From: Symbiodinium natans
Lineage: Eukaryota; Sar; Dinophyceae; Suessiales; Symbiodiniaceae
DNA length: 20,000 nt
Assembly (NCBI GenBank): GCA_905221605.1
Contig: CAJNDS010002398.1
Location: 1 to 20,000, forward strand
Direction: 5' to 3'
Notes under the pieces: model-generated
The model's database searches: none
What the model was told of the DNA's origin: nothing
The model's input: the letters and a program-made list of their open reading frames with translations, nothing else
Program-made: the position numbers and the translations under genes
In this document: one piece after another, positions 8,851 through 18,881 of the stretch
Position numbering within the stretch: the first letter of the stretch is position 1
Layout: the number at the start of each line of letters is the position of its first letter

Positions 8851-10255
8851 AATAAGTATGTCAAAAACTCAATACCATGAATACTAGATATTCCAGGTTC
8901 ATAATGCTTGTCAGACAATTCACCAACCCGGCTCGCACAGCGGTCACCAACCCAAAGGACTGTCTTGGCAGTGCCTCGTTTTGAGGCTGCCGATCGGGGA
9001 GATGTCATCAAGGCACTGACAGCGGTGACGAGCTCTAGGTGATCCGGGCTTAGGCGAGGGTTTCGCATCTCTTTCAGAATCGAAAATGGAGTAGACGTGG
9101 CTGTGAGTTGAATGGGCTGGGCGTGTGCGGGCCCGCAAGCAAAGTCGACTCTGACATTATGAGCTCCCCCTTCCTCTCAGCAGCGCCGTTTTGACGCCAT
9201 ATTTTCCATCCTTAGCTCATTGGGCTCATACTGGAGAGCAAGGGGTGAATGGGTGCGGAATTCTGCGGGGCGCATCACATGGCTGGATTCTACGGTGTGG
9301 GTGCTTTAGACACAATCCCTCTGTAGGACTTCCACGACGAGCACACTCGCTCCTTCTTGCTTGGGTAGTTCACGTCCAGGGGAATCCACGAGACGAGGTC
9401 AAGGGGATCCAGAAACCCATGAAACCTATAAACCCCGGCTCCATAAAGTTTGCAGTCTTTGCCAGGGTTCGGTCGCTGTCGCGTGATCCTCGTGGAGCAG
9501 GTGTGCTCCTTGCTTTCTGTTAGCAACTAATTACTGGCGTTGCAGCTGTTGCTGCCGCATTTTTGTTTGCAATGCCTGCTTTGATAGACACAACCCTGAA
9601 GAGAAAATGCCTAAACCTACATATCAATATCCCAAGCAGCAAAACCCGAAATGCCTGGTATTGATAGCCTCCCCACCCCCGCCCCCCCCTCCCCCTGTCG
9701 TGGTTGGAGCCCTGTCGCCATCATGTGTCGAGTTCTGCAGGGCTTCTTTCAGTCCAAATGTCTTATCTGATGCCGGCGTCCGGTGCGAATTCGGATAGCG
9801 AGCACCTGGCTGAGGACCTAAGAAACCCCAAACATTCAACTTCATGTCTGAACCCGCATGACCTTAAATACAATAATCAAGCCCCACCTAAACCCCAAGT
9901 CCAAGCCCGACTTGAACGCTAGATCCCAACCCGAAACAAGAGCGACCCAGACCAAAGGCGATAGTGCTCAAGCAGCATCGGGTCAAGATGGGTTGGAGGG
10001 TATCAAAGTTTTAAGCCAATTGACACGGGGGTGCTGAGCACAAAGGGACTCCAAGGGCTTTGGGGGAGGCCCTGCGGGGGTTTGCACCCCACAGTGGCCA
10101 CCGGCGCGCGAGGCGTGGCTCAATGCGGTCAGTTGCGAGCTAGCCGGCTTGCCGCCCTGGCAGAAATCAGAAAGTGTCGAGGGTTTTGGTTAGGGGTTAG
10201 GGCTGCTGCTGCTTCCTTGAGAGTACGACCGCTGCCTTAGAATGTGCCAGAAGTA

Positions 10256-10256
<1 letters not shown>
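8851..10256. other. Intergenic DNA without recognised gene
   Basis: Composition becomes GC-balanced. Short frames exist on both strands (9191-9523 plus, 110 codons; 8820-9068 minus, 82 codons), none matching a family I know. A pure C-rich run lies at about 9669-9694 and a short TTAGGG-like stretch (GGTTAGGGGTTAGGG) at about 10187-10201, just before the (AC)n array. I see no promoter or RNA gene. Confidence 0.4.
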
Positions 10257-10294
<38 letters not shown>

Positions 10295-10492
10295 ACGCAC
10301 ACCCACGCACGCACACCCACGCACGCACACCCACGCACGCACACCCACGCACGCACACCCACGCACGCACACCCACGCACGCACGCACACCCACGCACGC
10401 ACGCACACCCACGCACGCACGCACACCCACGCACGCACGCACACCCAGCACGCACGCACGCACGCACGCACACACGCACGCACCCACCCACC

Positions 10493-10565
<73 letters not shown>

Positions 10566-10566
10566 A
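10257..10566. repeat. Compound microsatellite: (AC)n, CACGCACGCACACC units, (CACC)n, (CA)n
   Basis: The array begins with about 17 AC dinucleotides (10259-10292), passes into a block of 14- and 18-base units of the type CACGCACGCACACC (about 10293-10450), then CACGCACG and CACCCACC runs (10450-10500), and ends with about 32 CA dinucleotides (10499-10563). Long frames are open through it on both strands (Thr-His and Cys-Val repeats) and are artefacts of the repeat. A degraded CA/CG-rich tail continues to about 10690. Long AC/GT arrays are a common class of simple repeat in dinoflagellate genomes. Confidence 0.95.
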
Positions 10567-12947
10567 GGCACAGGCATGCACAGGGGCAGGCGGTTCAGGC
10601 GCGCAAGCAAATATGCACCCCCAGACACACGCGCACACGCGCATGCCAGCGAGCACCACGCCCACGCGCAACGCCAACACGCGCACAAAGTGCTGCAACG
10701 TAGGTGTTTGTGCTTGGATGTCTCTGAGAATGGGTTTGGAGAGAAGGACTTTTCAGTCTGTAGGTTTCTTGGGCTTCGGCTCACAATGCTCGCCATGACC
10801 AGTCTAGATGGCCTTCACGTGAGCCATCGGCAATCTTTGTAAGGTCAGCCTTCCAACGTACCCTTCCAACGTTGATGTAGGGTATCCTACTACACGTAGC
10901 TTGTGCGAGAGCTGGTAGACACATGCAGTTTCGGTTTCCCTCACGAGAGTGGCCTCAGGCTCAGGGAAACAGAGCGGAGAACCCAACAATGCTGGGCCCC
11001 AGCCTCATCACAACAGGCCTACCGCGTCGTTGTGCCAGCGCTGCGCTAGCGGAGTTTCGATGCAGCCCCCGAATGGCCAGTGCTTCTTTTGGACTCTTTC
11101 GGCTGTACGAGTGGCGCTGGGCCTCCCCAGCTGAGCTCTTGCGCGACTGGAGGCTTCCTTGTCCAATGTAGGCGACAACCTTCAGGGCAGACAGTTGAAA
11201 GTCATCTTGACACAAATTTCGCGAACTCGAAAACAGCAACCTTGAGACATAAGCTGGGGACATCTGGGGGCCATCATGAAAGCTCGCGTGCAGCGGGTCG
11301 TCGTTCCCCAACGTGCCTCTTGAAGGGTCGCAGGGGGCAGGTTGTGGCAGACGACCAGGTACCTGTCAGCAGAGACTGCGTCAAGAGAACAACTCGTGAA
11401 GTGATACTATGCGGCGTACGTGATATCAACAACACTTTTGTGCACGGTAATCCTTTCACTACTTGGACACTCTTGGAGGGATCGCTCTGTTTGAAGGCGT
11501 TCTCCGTACTGGGTAGCAAGAGTACAGCGAAGGCCAGATCCGTCCAAAGACTTGCCAGTCCCGACCTTTCAGCCTGACCTTCAGCCGACGGAACTTCGAG
11601 TGAGTCCTGGTAGTTCGAACTTTGGCGGACTGCGGACTGGACCAGTACATTATTCAGTATGGGATTGACGGGGCGAATTTTCGCTCTTCGGCTTGCAGCG
11701 GGCAAGAGCCTTCGACAGGTCACATGGAGTAATAATACCAGGCAGTTGCCTTTTTGTTTCATGTGATCTGCCTCGTATTTGTCGAGCTAGATGTGGCTCG
11801 TGAAGCCAAGGTGCTGCCGCTCAAGCTGGTAGGTGTCCAGCTGCCACCGTAGCGCAAGTAATCCAGAGAAGGTTGCGCCACAAAGAATCCTCAACAGCGA
11901 CGGAACAAGAAACTGACATCACAACCATCACTGAGCGTCACAGATTCCAGCTCTACCACTAGCAAAGCTGGACCATCAAAAAGAACTCAATAGAAGCTGC
12001 AAGGCTCAATAAGGGACGCAGAAGGACGACTTGGCTTTGTGTGATTTGGGCTTGGGATGCCACGAGCAACCTTGCGACAGAGCACGAAGCGACACCTGGA
12101 TGACACCGGGCATTTCTTCTGAAGCCAAGGAACAGCCCCGAACTCGGGACGTCCTCAGCAGGAGGAACTATTGCCATGGATGCCCAACAAAACGTAATCC
12201 ACAAGCATGAAGCTGATGCTCGCATACTGCATGCGAACACAGTGGCCTTGCCTATAGAGCTTCTACAATGAGCTTCTCTTGCAGCTCGAATATGTAGGGT
12301 CTCGTGTCGGACTCAGCGCCATGCCAACCGATGCAAGAAGCCATGGTCCAGGTCCTGAAAGGCCAAAGCCCGATAAACCCTGAGCCAAATCCGGCAAATG
12401 TCTGGTCCCCCGAAGGTCACAGGTGGACCGCGGTGACCGTGCCTGGAGTAGGTTCAGGGTGTAGTGTGATACTGCGAGCTTCTGCTGGAAATCCGGGGAA
12501 GTCGATCCTGCCCCCTTTGCGTCATGGGGTCTCTCAGGTATGCAAGGAAGGCACCTGAAATCTTCCGAAATTTCGCAACCCCGAGCTCGGTCCGGTTGCC
12601 AAAGCAGCGGATGTGTGGCAACAGTCAGCCTGAGGCGCGACTCTCAGCACAGACGTGATGGCTATTGGGTGTCCGGGGTCCAAGGACTGGCGGCCAGTGG
12701 GTGCCTTTGAATGACATGAATGAACTCTGTGCGAAAAGCAACAGTTCATCAAGTGCCCGCCACTGCTGCCGGTTTTCTACAGCGTCAATTGTTCTATCCA
12801 TTCTGGTCAGGATGGACACTAGCAACCATCAGTTTGAAGTTGCATCTCTGCCTTATCATCGCGTGTTGGCATGTCACTTCAGCCAGCTCTGCTGAAACTT
12901 GCAGCTCCCTGCATGCCGAACCCTGAACCCGCAAAGGTTCAAGCTGG
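10567..12947. other. Unassigned DNA with several open minus-strand segments
   Basis: No gene can be named. On minus, two neighbouring segments read plausibly as coding: part of 10961-11311 (DDFQLSALKVVAYIGQ) and part of 10804-10989 (HKLRVVGYPTSTLEGYVGRL, ending at a stop). They are in different frames and would need splicing. Opposing open frames at 11080-11577 (plus, 165 codons) and 11274-11762 (minus, 162 codons) overlap and neither shows a domain. 11760-12940 has only short frames. Dinoflagellate genes are often intron-rich with variable splice sites, so short exons could be missed here. Confidence 0.3.
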
Positions 12948-12971
12948 GTGGTGTTGGGAAGTCTCAAGAGC

Positions 12972-13325
12972 ATGTACATGTTTGCTAGGCAGAAAGCTGT
13001 GTACATGAAGCAGAAGCGCTTAGAGGCAGTCGATTTGGGAATAGATTCTGGTGAATGGATGCACCGTGTCCCTAAACCACGCTTAGCCACTGTTCGCGCA
13101 GCCATGCGGAAAGAGCAATGGGCGAAGAGGCCTGCCCGGCAGAATAGCAAACTGGACTTAGCGTTTGCTTGTGCAACTACTGGGAGCAGGGGAGGGGTTC
13201 TATCTGTTCAACACGAGCCCACCGGACTGAACTTCCGGGTCCACCTTTTCCTTGAGCGCAAGACTATAACGAGCCACGAGCCCCAATTAGAGAGCTTGAG
13301 TTCAAAGAGGCCGTACGGGTCTTAG
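12972..13325 (+). CDS. Hypothetical open reading frame or exon, unrecognised
   Basis: The frame is open from a GTG at 12948; the first ATG is at 12972. It encodes about 117 residues from that ATG, with a basic N-terminal half (ARQKAVYMKQKRLEAVDLG, then VRAAMRKEQWAKRPARQNSK) that reads like a helical, Lys/Arg-rich segment, and a less protein-like C-terminal half. I recognise no family, signal peptide or membrane segment. A competing minus-strand frame (12794-13150) overlaps its first half. It could be an exon of a host gene, a relic or chance. Confidence 0.2.
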   Translation: MYMFARQKAVYMKQKRLEAVDLGIDSGEWMHRVPKPRLATVRAAMRKEQWAKRPARQNSKLDLAFACATTGSRGGVLSVQHEPTGLNFRVHLFLERKTITSHEPQLESLSSKRPYGS

Positions 13326-15500
13326 CTGAGAAACATCCACCCCAGAAAAATACCGTCTAGGAGTTTACGGGAGACCAAGCTACCCTCAGCCTCATAAATC
13401 TTAGAGGGCTTGACAACGGCGGCGAGGAGCCAAAGCTGCCCGAGCTTCGCCAGCTGCCGGGGCTTTGAAGAAGTCCGCAGAAGCGGGGGCCGAGGATTTC
13501 TCTGGGGTGCTCGGGCCCCCCCAATTGGTAATGCCCGTGCAAGGATGTGCAATGCGGCTGGGTGAGAATAACAAGGCCCCTTCTTCAGGAGATGTGTCCA
13601 AGCGCAGACGCTTCTAAGACTTCAGGAACTAGAACCTACATATTTTTGAACTCGGACAAAAGAGCCTGCTCTGCACCAGCGAGACAGAAATGACGTGACC
13701 TCACACCCCAAACCTTAAACACCCTGATCACCCTGACATCTTCCTTGGAACGCAGCCGTAAACGCAGGAAGCCCGCCTCCTCAGAGTCCTCCTGTTCCGG
13801 GACGCCTTTGCTGTCCACCTCCCAGCTGCTTTAAGAGCTTGCTGCTTTCAATGTTGGTGATGCCGCGCTGCCAACCATTGACACTCATTTTTTGTGCCGG
13901 CTACACACTAAGCCACGGAGCTAAGCCAGCGAAGCCCCCAAAAACCTTCAAACCCTGGAGATCCCCCCCCCCTCGTCGAGTCCTCCCAGTTTGGCGGTTT
14001 GTGCACCACCTTTGGTCGGATTTGGCTCAGCTCTACAGCTTGTGTGGGTCCTTGAAGTTTAGGGGTTTAGAATCTGCTTCAAGACTCTAGTGAACTTTGA
14101 AGTTCTCCGGGGTGCGGCATAGGCGGTGGATGAGTATAATGAATGACCAGGCTGCAGCTGCTGGGGCTCTGAAAAACCAGTCGCGAGTGACATAGAATCC
14201 CTCAGCACGACTGTATCTGTTTGGCTTCCTGCTTGCCTCTTGCGCCCGAGACCCGTGAGTCGTCCGAGACCCCGACGATGATGCCAGGCAGCTAGGCGAG
14301 CAAGTGCGGCAGTTGACCGATACGCTGCCTGTGATTCAGGCACCTAAACGCGATTCGACCCACAGGGGCTATGTTGGGTGGGGAGTTAATACCAGAAAAA
14401 GAGGAGTGGAGGAGAAACGCACAAGCTTCACAAAGGACGACTTGATGTCATGGTGCTTTCGCGCAGGTCGGCACTTGGTTGGATTGAAGCATGCCTGGCT
14501 TCGGACGAGCATGCTGCAAGGCGCCGGCTCCCAACGCCTGGCAGGGGCCATTCATTCTGAGAGGCCTTTGAACTGCCGGCCCGTGTGCTTTGTCCGACGT
14601 GACAGGGTTGAATGGCACAATATGCTATATTTGACTGCATTGATACTAGCTAGTGCGTGAGTTTCAAAAACCCCTGTCTCGAGAACCTTACAACGCCTTG
14701 CGAGCTTTACCCCGTCTTGTTGCAAGTCGCACCTGCTGGTGCCGCTGGCCGCCTGCCATGTCGCTCACCACCAGGAATGAATACAGACGCATTCAGCCCC
14801 CACTGTTTTCCTTCTGGGCAAAGTGTAAACCTTTCACCAGCGAAGAGGGCGGCATCCTTTCAGAACACGTGGCTCTTGCATAGACAAGAAGTGTTACGAG
14901 GTATTGCTGCGGGTAGAGTCGTCTAGCCGCACAGCCAAACAATCTACATCGGCGGATCTTCCGCATGTCAGCATGACTAAATGCCCCAGCACTCTTGTGC
15001 AGACAAACCTCTCCACTCACACTTTGGCCTGTCCAGGGTGCGCCCGATGTCTGTCAGCAGTGCTCGGCATCGTTCGCGCAGGTGTTTGCAGCTGACCTGC
15101 ACACCCATCCCAAGCCCATCCAACATCTTGCGCGCTCTTGCAGGAAAAGGGAGCTTTGGAGTTAACGTCCAGGTTTCCCCCCCAAACAAACATGTCCGAG
15201 GCTCCGGATTGTCAACTAAAGTGCAGCATGGTTGTGAAGGAAGCTATAGATGCCCCCGGCACAGAAATTTGGGGTTTCAGGCTTCTGGGGCTGAGGGGCC
15301 TCACCTGACGAGAGTTTCAGGCCTCCGAACTTCGCATTTTCCCGGGCAAACCTGAACAATTGGGGTCGCAGAAGAATCGGTTGAGACGTCAATCATAGTG
15401 GGCTACCCCTTGCTCAATCGGGAGCAACATTACAAACTAAAAGTTTTGGCAGGGGTCGAACACCCTCAAGTCCCTCCATCTCGGGCCTCAAGGCGCTTCA
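13326..15500. other. Unassigned DNA, possible short minus-strand exons
   Basis: No family is recognised. Two minus-strand segments look exon-like. 13714-13825 encodes a charged stretch (EQEDSEEAGFLRLRLRSKED) bounded by a CAG and a GTTTGG. 15009-15136 encodes ARKMLDGLGMGVQVSCKHL and more, preceded by a pyrimidine-rich CTCCCTTTTCCTGCAAG and followed by GTTTGT. Nothing links them into one gene. A C-run is at 13968-13977. The phrase GTTTAGGGGTTTAG at about 14057-14071 resembles a telomere-like fragment. Confidence 0.25.
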
Positions 15501-15526
15501 TAGGATCGATTGGCATTTAAAAAAAC

Positions 15527-15679
15527 CGTGAACTGAGCCCACACACCCAAAAGCAAACCCCCCGCAGTCAACTCTGAGTATCTGTGCGGCTCGACAGGCC
15601 CCGCAAGCTCCCAAGGCACCTCGAGAAAGGCGTAGGCCCAGACAACCCCCAGCAGCCCCATGGAGACCTCCACGAGCTC
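15527..15679 (-). CDS. Candidate exon of a membrane protein, unrecognised
   Basis: On minus, a CAG at 15680-15682 is followed by exactly 51 open codons in phase 0 and then GT (15526-15525). The encoded segment has two hydrophobic stretches, MGLLGVVWAYAFLEVPW and LTAGGLLLGVWAQF, separated by a polar linker (AGPVEPHRYSE), suggesting two membrane helices. Codon third positions are mostly G or C, unlike the AT-rich chance frames elsewhere in the window. The frame runs on past the proposed donor for about ten more codons before a stop. No partner exon is certain and I do not recognise the family. Splice sites are inferred from AG and GT alone. Confidence 0.25.
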
Positions 15680-15699
15680 CTGCGGAGGTCTCTGAGATT

Positions 15700-17404
15700 T
15701 CTTGGGCTTCTGGGTGCCTCAGCTCATGTTCTACCGAGAGAAGCTACAGGATCACACTGAAACGTCAGAGCGACTGTTGGCTCCTTCTCCGTATGGGTTG
15801 AGATGTCAAAGCTGTTGGTCAGTGCAAGGACTTGCTCCTGGCACTGAAATCAACCGCAAGGCCTTGGGGGATTCAAGCAGCAGTGCACCTTAAATCCCCA
15901 GAAACCATAAGGAAGGAATGAATGGACCATCATTTGTGACCTATACAATCTAGCGGAGACAGGAGGCTTTGGAGCCTCAGCTGCACTCAGCAAGGCAGCA
16001 CCTCCAGATGGTTCAAAAATATTCTGCATCTTTGGGGCGATGTGCTGCAGGGCGTTGCTGAGTGCACACTGCTATGCGCCACACGGAAACGGGGTTTGTG
16101 AGCTGACATCTTCCAAGACTCTAAACCCACTACAGAGAACGTTAGGCCTGCGGCGCTTGTGTTTGTCAGCGACCAGCCTGCCACCGGGTGGGGGTGCTTG
16201 ACTGCCTCCTCTTCTGTGGTCTAAAAAACACTTGTTGGCGGGCACCCCGGGGCGCGGTGAAAGAAGGGAAACATGGTGTCCCAATCAGATGCCTTCTTTT
16301 GTCGAAGATGTCTAAGTACCCCGTGACAAAGCGCCTGTGTTGGCGAGGGACTGGCAATCGGACTCTCGGATGACCTGCCCCAAACAGCAGCTCTTCCGAT
16401 AGGCAGAACTGGCACAGCTTCAGCCTCCATCGTCCGCTTTGCTGAGGAAGCCGATGCCGAGCCGCCCACAACAACGGGCCTGGATGGTAGCAGGCTTTGA
16501 GGGCTGAGGGTTTAAGGATCAGGGGCTAGGTAGGGGTTTGGGCTTGGGGTTACGGGGTTTGGGCTTTACGGGCTGAGCATGTGTGAGTTTAGGAGATGTT
16601 CGGGAAATCTGAGGTTTACAGCAGGGATTCGGTCTAGGGCACTTTGTCGCCAACGAGTTTTCTTTGTCTGGAAGCTTTCCGCGGCGAGCTGGGATGTGGA
16701 CACTCCGTGTGCTCGCATCGTGTTGGAACCTCGGAGATCAATGACTGCTCCGCCAATATGGGATCGTTTAGGGCGGATTAGGGTGTTTCACAAAGACTCT
16801 TCTTGGCTGCAGACTTCGCTATGTGCTGGCTGAAACCCCGACGTGTTCTGGGCCAATTGCAGTTCTGCGGATCATGCTCTGAGAGGCGTCGGAGGACTTG
16901 ATCACCAAGGTGTTCCAAGAGCTCCTGTGAAACCCACCCAACTTTTGCTTCAGCAACCCTCTAAACACTGTTCTCGACAATGCCGTGCCATACTGGCTGT
17001 ATGCAAGTGGCTTTTTGCGACAAAGCAATTGAGGGCTGACTGCAAGATGCAATGTGCTCATGACTGAGGTAAGTGATACTTTGCAGCCTGGTTCACACAT
17101 TCGGACCTTGTCAACAGGGGAGGGAGTCTGAAGGGCAGAGGGCAGCGAGATGCAGTGAGGCGCAGAATTTTGACCACGCGAGGCGCGCTGCTTTGGCGGA
17201 ACTCTTCCAGGAGAGACCTGGCAAGTCTTGGCCATGTGGAGGTCTGAAGCTTCAACAATGCCAGAAAACCGAACCTTAAAAAGTTGACTTTGGGGCTCTG
17301 GCATATGGGGCCTTCGGTGCCCCTTGTCCGCCGACCCCAGCTTTGAGCGGGGGAGGCGCTAGTGAAGACTCCATGGCGTCGGCGTAACCCCGCACCTTAA
17401 GCTG
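15700..17404. other. Unassigned DNA including a telomere-like G-rich patch
   Basis: Minus frames at 16166-16474 (102 codons, containing GYLDIFDKRRHLIGTPCF) and 16819-17304 (161 codons) are open but match nothing known to me; they may be exons or chance. The G-rich patch near 16495-16580 is listed separately. No promoter or RNA gene was identified. Confidence 0.3.
16495..16580 (+). repeat. Degenerate telomere-like G-rich patch
   Basis: The stretch reads as imperfect GGGTTTA/GGGCTT heptamer-like words: GAGGGCTGAGGGTTTAAGG, GGGGCTAGGTAGGGGTTTGG, GCTTGGGGTTACGGGGTTTG and GGCTTTACGGGC. The G-rich strand is plus, the opposite orientation to the C-rich heptamer array at 18150-18233. It is too diverged to call a true telomeric array. 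Confidence 0.5.
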
Positions 17405-18092
17405 ATTTTAAAAGGCCCCAGTCCGTGCCCCGCCCTTCCCGCCCCTAACCCTCCCACCACCAACCACCCTTCCCAACCATTCCACTCCATCCTCCTCCCC
17501 TACCCCTTCCCCACTCGATCAGATGACTGACTGGACTGACTTTAAAGGGCTCCAGTGCATGCCGCCCCCTCTTGCTCCGCCCGCTCCGCTCCCCCACCCC
17601 CATTCCCTCCCACCCCCCCCCCCACCCCCACCCCCCTATGTCCGCTCCGCTCACCCCACCCCCCTTCTCCGCCACCCCCACCCCCCCCCCCCACACCCCC
17701 CCCCACCCGCCACCCGCCCCCGCACCCCCCCCCCCCACACCCCCACCCCCACCCCCCCACCCCTCGATGACTGACTTTAAAGCGACTTAAAGGGCCTCCT
17801 CCGTGCCAGGCCCGACCCCCTCCGCTTGCTCCGCTCCCCCACCCCCTTCCCTTCCCCCCCCCCCCCCCCCACCCCCCCCACCCACCCCCCACCCACCCCC
17901 CCCCCCACCACCCCCCTCCCCCCCCCCACCCCCCACCCCACCCACCCCCACCCCACCCCAGCCCCATAAACTTCCCGCCCCCCCACCCCCCCCACTTCAA
18001 AGGCTCCAGGGCATGCCCGCCCCCCTGCACGCACCCTCTTCCCCCCACCCCCCCCCACCCCGCCACCCCGGCACCCCCCCCCCCCCCTGCCC
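17405..18092. repeat. C-rich tracts alternating with a TTTAAAGGGCTCC module
   Basis: Long runs of CCCCCACC and CCCC (almost no G on plus) alternate with four related modules: about 17406 (TTTTAAAAGGCCCCAGTCCG), 17541 (TTTAAAGGGCTCCAGTGCAT), 17772-17800 (TTTAAAGCGACTTAAAGGGC) and about 17995 (TTCAAAGGCTCCAGGGCATG). Two of the modules are preceded by GATGACTGACT and followed by GCTCCGCTCCCCCACCCCC. The modules start roughly 135-230 bases apart, so this is a higher-order tandem array with variable C-rich spacers. Minus frames (Gly/Trp-rich) and plus frames (Pro/His-rich) are artefacts. Homopolymer lengths here are the least reliable part of the assembly. Confidence 0.85.
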
Positions 18093-18149
18093 CGGTCGCG
18101 GATGGCCTCTCAGCACACTACCGACTAAGCCCTCCTAATGCCCTTGAAA

Positions 18150-18233
18150 CCCTGAACGCTCAACCCTAAGCCCTAAACCCTAAGCCCTAAACCCTAGGCC
18201 CTAAACCCGAAACCCTAAACCCTAAACCGTAGA
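18150..18233 (-). repeat. Interstitial telomere-type array, twelve CCCTAAA-like heptamers
   Basis: Twelve consecutive 7-base units keep perfect register: CCCTGAA, CGCTCAA, CCCTAAG, CCCTAAA, CCCTAAG, CCCTAAA, CCCTAGG, CCCTAAA, CCCGAAA, CCCTAAA, CCCTAAA, CCGTAGA. Five are exact CCCTAAA, the complement of TTTAGGG, a telomere repeat found in dinoflagellates, plants and some other eukaryotes. Mutations are concentrated at the two ends. The array lies between the C-rich tract and the duplicated GC-rich unit and does not abut a sequence end, so it is interstitial. Confidence 0.85.
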
Positions 18234-18322
18234 CCGCTCACTCTCCTCCTGCCTCTGCGAATTCGTCGAAAGATGGCCTGCCATCCTTGTTCTTGTCCGG
18301 TTTGCGCGGAGCATCAGGTTGA

Positions 18323-18442
18323 GGGGTCGGCGGCACTGGCGGTAGCCATTAAATCGGGCAGCGCGAGGTCCCCAAAATAGCCTTGCTGGCCTCTGGCCTT
18401 CTGCGAAGCAGAATTAGGCCGGACGCCAGTGCCGCCGACCCC
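18323..18442. repeat. 19-base perfect inverted repeat spanning the left edge of the tandem array
   Basis: GGGGTCGGCGGCACTGGCG at 18323-18341 is the exact reverse complement of CGCCAGTGCCGCCGACCCC at 18424-18442, with an 82-base interval. The right arm is part of the tandem unit and recurs at 18996-19014; the left arm lies just outside copy 1 in unique sequence. A 12-base fragment (GCCGCCGACCCC) recurs at about 19531. Confidence 0.85.
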
Positions 18443-18881
18443 CGCGTGCCGCCGGTGAACGGTTTTTTTTTTCGTGGTTTTTTGCGTCGCCACGGAGGCC
18501 CCCAGAGGGCGCGCATCATGAGCATCAGCGGGTCCAGCCCGGGACCCCCAGGCGCGCATCAGGAGCATCAGCGGCTCCCGGGGCGGGACCGCGGGGGGGC
18601 ATCAGGAGCATGATGCCCCCCAAAGGGCGGGCATAAGCGACGTGTCTAAGCCCGGGGCTAGGAAAAAGGGAGTTTAGGGGCCTTATAAAGTGCTTAGAAA
18701 CGTTAAGGGAGTCTCGGAGCCTCAAACGCTTAGAGATTTGAAGGGAGTTTAGGGGCCTGAAAATGCTTAGAAACTTAACGCTTAGAGATTTTAAGGGAGT
18801 TTAGGGGCCTCAACATGCTTAGAAACCGCTCGCCCCGGGCTTCTGCGTGCGCTGCCCGCCCATGGGCGCAGCCCCTTAAAA
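18353..18881. repeat. Tandem GC-rich unit, copy 1
   Basis: The unit starts at ATCGGGCAGCGCGAGGTCCC and runs to the same words at the start of copy 2. It contains, in order: a hairpin (18395-18420), the motif CGCCAGTGCCGCCGACCCC (18424-18442), T-runs, three GCATCA-GAGCATCA motifs (18511-18617), and a block of GGGAGTTTAGGGGCCT / GCTTAGA subrepeats (about 18665-18836). Relative to copy 2 it lacks 43 bases after CCCAAA at 18376. Minus frames giving MLLMRAWGSRAG-like peptides are repeat artefacts. Confidence 0.9.
18395..18420. other. Hairpin conserved in both tandem units
   Basis: GGCC TTCTGC (18395-18404), loop GAA, GCAGAA (18408-18413), TTA bulge, GGCC (18417-18420). The six-base stem plus GGCC arms recurs without change at 18967-18992 in copy 2. 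Its function is unknown. Confidence 0.6.

Noticed and set aside
10190-10798. Cys-Val and Thr-His repeat open frames in the (AC)n array (up to 184 codons)
   Set aside because: Several frames on both strands are open only because dinucleotide repeats lack stop codons.
14019-14030. ATTTGGCTCAG as a spliced-leader relic
   Set aside because: The match is short and lacks the AAG end that marks the true leader junction.
10140-17200. Recurring Ala-Leu-Ala-Glu peptides (near 10148, 11035 and 17178) as a protein repeat
   Set aside because: The nucleotide sequences differ, the motif is short and Ala-rich, and the frames lack other shared residues.
17445-18138. Gly-rich and Pro-rich open frames of up to 174 codons
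   Set aside because: They follow the C-rich tracts in all frames and show no conserved non-repeat segment.
18341-18350. GGTAGCCATT as a second spliced-leader relic
   Set aside because: Only nine bases match the interior of the leader, and the bases after it diverge at once; chance is adequate.
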